Source: Candidatus Bathyarchaeota archaeon (lineage in GTDB: Archaea > Thermoproteota > Bathyarchaeia > Bathyarchaeales > Bathyarchaeaceae). From it: a DNA stretch of 7,427 nt. The notes under the pieces are model-generated. The model was not told the origin of the DNA and made no database searches. It saw only the letters and a program-made list of their open reading frames with translations. Below, piece after piece: positions 4,920 to 7,427 of the stretch. Location of the stretch: assembly GCA_003662715.1 (NCBI GenBank), contig QMYO01000074.1, positions 1-7,427 of the forward strand, read 5' to 3'. Position 1 is the first letter of the stretch. The number at the start of each line of letters is the position of its first letter. The translations under genes and the position numbers were made by a program.

Positions 4920-5492
4920 CTATTCTTTCAACCACTTCTTATGCAGACAATCTAATATTTTAGGGCAACTCAGACATACATCAGGGACAAAACTGTCTCT
5001 TGGTCGACTTCTTAAATATCCGAGATGATAAGGACATCCTGGAGGACCTGGTTCCTTTGTAGCTTCAGCGGGAATTTCTTCTGGACTCTCAGGAACCTCA
5101 GAGATGGGCTCTGGAGACTCTATTGGAACAGCTTTCGGAGTTTCTAGAGGTTCTGTCTCAGGAGTTTCTGCTGATGTTTCTTCTGGCAACTCGGCTGGTT
5201 CTGCTTCTGAAGTTTCGATTGGAAGAGTTTCCTGTTTCTCTTCGGCTTCGGGTATGACCTCTGGAGCATCAGCTGGTGCGTTTTGCAGTTCTTCGGGTAA
5301 TTTTTTTAGAAAGGTTGCTTTAGTGTCTTCAGGGGCTTTCACAGGCTTTTTCTTTGGTTTTTTTCTAAGTTTTGTGGAAGCTACTTCAGGTTTTGTTTCT
5401 AACTTAATGGCTACTATGTAAAAAAGAAGAATTATGAGGGCGACTACTATGAGGGCTGTTAAGAAGAGGGTCTCTATTCCGAGATTAAGCAT
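4920..5492 (-). CDS. Membrane-anchored protein with Pro/Glu linker and C-terminal Cys/His motif
   Basis: 190 residues. One hydrophobic helix (about 7-29) anchors the protein. A Lys/Pro-rich basic stretch follows (about 41-52, RKKPKKKP), then about 90 residues of Glu/Pro/Ala/Ser/Thr low complexity (about 54-148) with repeated ETPE, ESPE and PEE phrases. The last 40 residues are different. GCPYHLGYL is followed by DVCLSCPKILDCL, placing Cys153, His156, Cys173, Cys176 and Cys182 as likely metal or Fe-S ligands. By charge the tail is probably cytoplasmic. The design is a stalk that holds a small metal-binding head away from the membrane. I recall similar 'CPHHFGYL...P.ECL.CP...CL' tails in archaeal membrane proteins, but I know no assigned function. 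ATG 5492 overlaps the stop of a possible 44-codon ORF (TAATG). Confidence 0.8.
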   Translation of the reverse strand: MLNLGIETLFLTALIVVALIILLFYIVAIKLETKPEVASTKLRKKPKKKPVKAPEDTKATFLKKLPEELQNAPADAPEVIPEAEEKQETLPIETSEAEPAELPEETSAETPETEPLETPKAVPIESPEPISEVPESPEEIPAEATKEPGPPGCPYHLGYLRSRPRDSFVPDVCLSCPKILDCLHKKWLKE

Positions 5493-5626
5493 TAGTCTTC
5501 ACTTATAATATCGCTTGTTGTGCTGTGGCTAAAATAGATTGTGAATTTAGCATTCAGATACATAATTCTTAAGCTACGTCTTCGAACTGTTCTTTTCTTA
5601 ACGCTCTGTTCATTCTCCACATTCAT
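5492..5626 (-). CDS. Possible 44-residue ORF coupled to the Cys/His membrane gene
   Basis: From ATG 5626 the minus-strand frame encodes 44 residues that begin MNVENEQSVKKRTVRRRSLR and end SDIISED. Its TAA overlaps the ATG of the next gene as TAATG, a classic coupling arrangement. There is a basic central part and no recognisable domain. No ribosome-binding site precedes the ATG and the composition is not convincing, so the stretch may simply be the leader of the downstream gene. Confidence 0.22.
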   Translation of the reverse strand: MNVENEQSVKKRTVRRRSLRIMYLNAKFTIYFSHSTTSDIISED

Positions 5627-5721
5627 TTCATAATAGAAGCTCTTCTAGTTCCAAATTTAATTAGTACATAACAATATCCTATATTTTTGAAAAGCATCAT
5701 CTATTATGTTGGTCAGGAAAA
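5495..5721. other. Divergent spacer upstream of the DNA glycosylase gene
   Basis: 227 bases. Apart from the possible 44-codon ORF, I see a 14-base inverted repeat TAGAAG-CT-CTTCTA at 5634-5647 and a looser GCTAAA/TTTAGC pair (5528-5533 and 5546-5551, 12-base loop). TATA-like stretches lie at 5679-5688. No tRNA-like or T-arm sequence is present. Confidence 0.4.
5679..5688 (+). promoter_or_regulatory. Putative box A for the DNA glycosylase gene
   Basis: CTATATTTTT-type sequence (CCTATATTTT) about 35-43 bases before ATG 5722. Transcription would begin near 5708, giving a very short leader with only a weak AGGA at 5715-5718. Confidence 0.4.
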
Positions 5722-6306
5722 ATGAAGGCTCTGCCAAGAAGATTTTACACGCGGAATACACTCATTGTCGCAGAGGAACTGCTGGGAAAACGTTTGGTTA
5801 GATATATAGACGGGAGCGAGATGATTGGAAGAATCGTAGAGGTAGAAGCCTATGGAGGTAGCGATGACCCTGGAAGCCACGCATGTCGCGGAATGACTCC
5901 TAGAAATCAATTAATGTTCAGAGAAGGAGGCTTCGCTTATGTTTACTTCATTTATGGAAAGCATTACTGTTTTAATGTAGTAACTGAAAAACGAAATGTT
6001 CCCGGCGCTGTTTTAATCAGAGCTTTAGAGCCCATAAAGGGAATAGAAACTATGAAGAGAAATAGAGGAATCCACAGCGTACTTAATTTAACAAACGGTC
6101 CAGGCAAGTTAGCGGAAGCCATGAAAATAACAAAGAAGCAGAATGGTTTAGACCTAACAAAGAGCAAAGAACTGTTCATCTGCGAGTCAGAGGAGAAAGA
6201 GGAGAGATTTGAGATTGTGTCTACAAGGAGGATTGGAATAAAAGTTGGCGTTGACAAGCCTTGGAGACTTTACATAAAGAACAATAAGTTCGTTTCAAGG
6301 AAGTAA
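5722..6306 (+). CDS. 3-methyladenine (alkyladenine) DNA glycosylase, AAG/MPG family
   Basis: 194 residues, the usual size for the prokaryotic family. It flips out alkylated or deaminated purines (3-methyladenine, hypoxanthine) and cuts the N-glycosidic bond, starting base-excision repair. The opening ALPRRFYTRNTLIVAEELLGKRL is typical. IVEVEAYGGSDDPGSHACRG holds the catalytic Glu42, with Ala43-Tyr44 and His53 spaced as Glu125, Tyr127 and His136 of human AAG. TPRNQLMF follows. YVYFIYGKHYCFNVV carries the intercalating Tyr78 and Asn85 (human Tyr162, Asn169). VLIRALEP (Arg100) and NLTNGPGKLAEAM complete the signature. The gene stands alone, divergent from the Cys/His membrane protein and convergent with the radical SAM gene. 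This family is common in bacteria and eukaryotes but patchy in archaea, so past transfer is plausible. Confidence 0.95.
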   Translation: MKALPRRFYTRNTLIVAEELLGKRLVRYIDGSEMIGRIVEVEAYGGSDDPGSHACRGMTPRNQLMFREGGFAYVYFIYGKHYCFNVVTEKRNVPGAVLIRALEPIKGIETMKRNRGIHSVLNLTNGPGKLAEAMKITKKQNGLDLTKSKELFICESEEKEERFEIVSTRRIGIKVGVDKPWRLYIKNNKFVSRK

Positions 6307-6324
6307 GATATGCCTTCATCTGCA

Positions 6325-6344
6325 TTGTTTTCTGTTAATTTCTT
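6325..6344 (+). terminator. T-rich stretch after the glycosylase gene
   Basis: Fourteen of 20 bases are T, in runs (TTGTTTTCTG then TTAATTTCTT), 18 bases after the glycosylase stop on the coding strand and without a hairpin. This is the usual form of an archaeal terminator. It reaches just to the end of the convergent radical SAM gene. Confidence 0.4.
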
Positions 6345-6346
6345 AA

Positions 6347-7427
6347 TTATGTAAGTTGACGTAAACTCTCAGCGATGACTCCTCTTCTGTTTAAATTGTT
6401 AAGCATAACGTTAATTCGATAACGGCTCTTCAATGTTCGCATCACCTGTGCCGCAATGTAGCTTGGACGCAGCAAGAAATCGTAAAAATACTCACGAATC
6501 ATCTGCTGAATCTCTTCGTATGGAACAGCGTCAGAAGAAACTTCAGACACACAAAGTCCGGTCTCCCAGTATTTATCAGCGTCTATAACTCCTTTCATGA
6601 CAAGCTCATCCCAAAGGTCTGTTCCAGGAAAAGCTCCCAAAATGTTGAATTGTGGCACATCTAATTTTAGATGTTGTGCAAACTTTAGGGTGTTCTGTAT
6701 TTCCTGCCTCGTCTCGTTTGGTGCCCCAACTATGAACGAGCCCACAATAACATCTACCCCCGCTTTTCTAGCAGCGCTAACTGCGGCTTCCGCCTGCTTA
6801 GGAGTTGTTTGCTTATTAAAATAGTCCAAGACCCATTGATTGGCACTCTCAATTCCAAAATACATCATTATACAGCCTGCCTTCACGCTTTCCCGCAGCA
6901 TTTCATAAGAACAGTGGTCAACGCGCGAGTCACATATCCATTGTATATCCATCTTCTCCTTTCTGACCTCGCGGCAGAACTTTCTCACTCTTTTCTGGTT
7001 TAGAGCGAAGTTATCGTCTACAAAGAGAAACTGCCTATAACCCTCACTCACTAACAGACGCAGTTCTTCCAAAATGTTTTCCACGGACCTAGGTCTCCAG
7101 ATGTTCCGAGCGAACTTACGACATCCACAAAAGCGGCAGCGAAAAACGCATCCGCGAGAAGAGATGATGCTAGTGAACTTTTTGGGAGCAACGTTGGCTC
7201 CTACAATTGTTGAATGGTACTCAGCGTCTAATAGTTCGCGGTCAGGGAAAGGTAGGGAATCGATGCTTTTAAGTAATGGGCGGTCAGGCGTTGAGACGAT
7301 TCGATTTTTCTTTTTAAAGGTGATGCCCAACACTTCTTTGAGGTTGCCTTTTCCCTCTAAACACTTCGCAAGTTCGAGACATGTTTGCTCGCCTTCACCC
7401 CTAACAATCACATCCACAAAAGGATAT
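6347..7427 (-). CDS. B12-binding-type radical SAM protein, N-terminus outside the window
   Basis: At least 359 codons are open to the right edge. The internal GTG at 7417 is not the true start, because the codons before it read YPF and complete the PFVDVIVRGEGE phrase that closes a cobalamin-binding domain. Residues below count from that GTG. The radical SAM cluster is CVFRCRFC (Cys90, Cys94, Cys97) in SSRGCVFRC. FLFVDDNF (130-137), WICDSRVD (160-167), YFGIESAN (186-193) and GSFIVGAPNET (226-236) follow the SAM-barrel order. FPGTDLWDELV lies near 263-273, and a helical region of about 70 residues follows. This matches the B12-dependent radical SAM group that includes BchE-like cyclases and HpnJ/P-methyltransferase-like enzymes. 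Substrate is unknown and no pathway gene is adjacent. It is probably cytoplasmic and oxygen-sensitive. Confidence 0.9.
   Translation of the reverse strand, partial: YPFVDVIVRGEGEQTCLELAKCLEGKGNLKEVLGITFKKKNRIVSTPDRPLLKSIDSLPFPDRELLDAEYHSTIVGANVAPKKFTSIISSRGCVFRCRFCGCRKFARNIWRPRSVENILEELRLLVSEGYRQFLFVDDNFALNQKRVRKFCREVRKEKMDIQWICDSRVDHCSYEMLRESVKAGCIMMYFGIESANQWVLDYFNKQTTPKQAEAAVSAARKAGVDVIVGSFIVGAPNETRQEIQNTLKFAQHLKLDVPQFNILGAFPGTDLWDELVMKGVIDADKYWETGLCVSEVSSDAVPYEEIQQMIREYFYDFLLRPSYIAAQVMRTLKSRYRINVMLNNLNRRGVIAESLRQLT

Noticed and set aside
5104..5421. 105-codon plus-strand Gly/Ser-rich ORF
   Set aside because: It is the antisense shadow of the Pro/Glu-rich linker; repetitive GGA/TCT codons give a false low-complexity protein.

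Overview
The window looks archaeal, most likely from a Bathyarchaeia-type member of the Thermoproteota lineage; the lineage is inferred from gene content and style, not from a marker gene. The evidence is TTTAAATATA-type box A promoters, GGTGA/GGAGGT ribosome-binding sites, GTG and TTG starts, an archaeal AK6/Fap7-type kinase, a DUF1922 zinc-ribbon protein, and several membrane proteins with a single N-terminal anchor and lineage-specific tails. The DNA is moderately AT-rich and dense. Genes alternate between strands in short units, and there are no rRNA or tRNA genes, CRISPR arrays, insertion sequences or phage genes.

Left part (1-1288, minus strand): an operon of three overlapping genes for small membrane proteins. 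A two-helix protein with a Lys/Pro-rich tail is followed, through an ATGA overlap, by an anchored protein with a beta-rich, sequon-rich extracytoplasmic part. An 8-base overlap then leads to a third membrane protein that runs off the left edge. This unit is divergent from a phosphohexomutase gene (1478-2911, plus), and both sides have recognisable promoters.

Middle (2908-4097): a DUF1922 zinc-ribbon gene (minus) ends on the same TTAA as the mutase gene. It is divergent from a 112-residue Mrr-like PD-(D/E)XK protein (plus). That gene in turn meets an AK6/Fap7-like adenylate kinase/NTPase gene (minus) with one base between the stops. The kinase gene has no ATG, GTG or TTG before its P-loop, which is the clearest anomaly in the window.

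Right-middle (4098-5721): a 380-base divergent spacer with palindromes and a near-symmetric TATA box leads to an orphan 47-residue ribbon-helix-helix gene (plus). A possible 26-residue, extremely basic peptide follows it. Facing these is a minus-strand gene for a membrane-anchored protein with a long Pro/Glu linker and a compact Cys/His C-terminal motif, possibly preceded by a tiny coupled ORF.

Right part (5722-7427): an alkyladenine-DNA-glycosylase-family repair gene (plus) converges on a B12-binding-type radical SAM enzyme gene (minus), whose N-terminal part lies beyond the right edge.

No single multi-gene system is evident. The genes cover sugar-phosphate metabolism, ribosome or nucleotide homeostasis, DNA repair and possible nuclease function, beside uncharacterised envelope proteins. 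The best leads are the membrane operon, the Cys/His tail protein, the start-less kinase, and the RHH plus basic-peptide pair.
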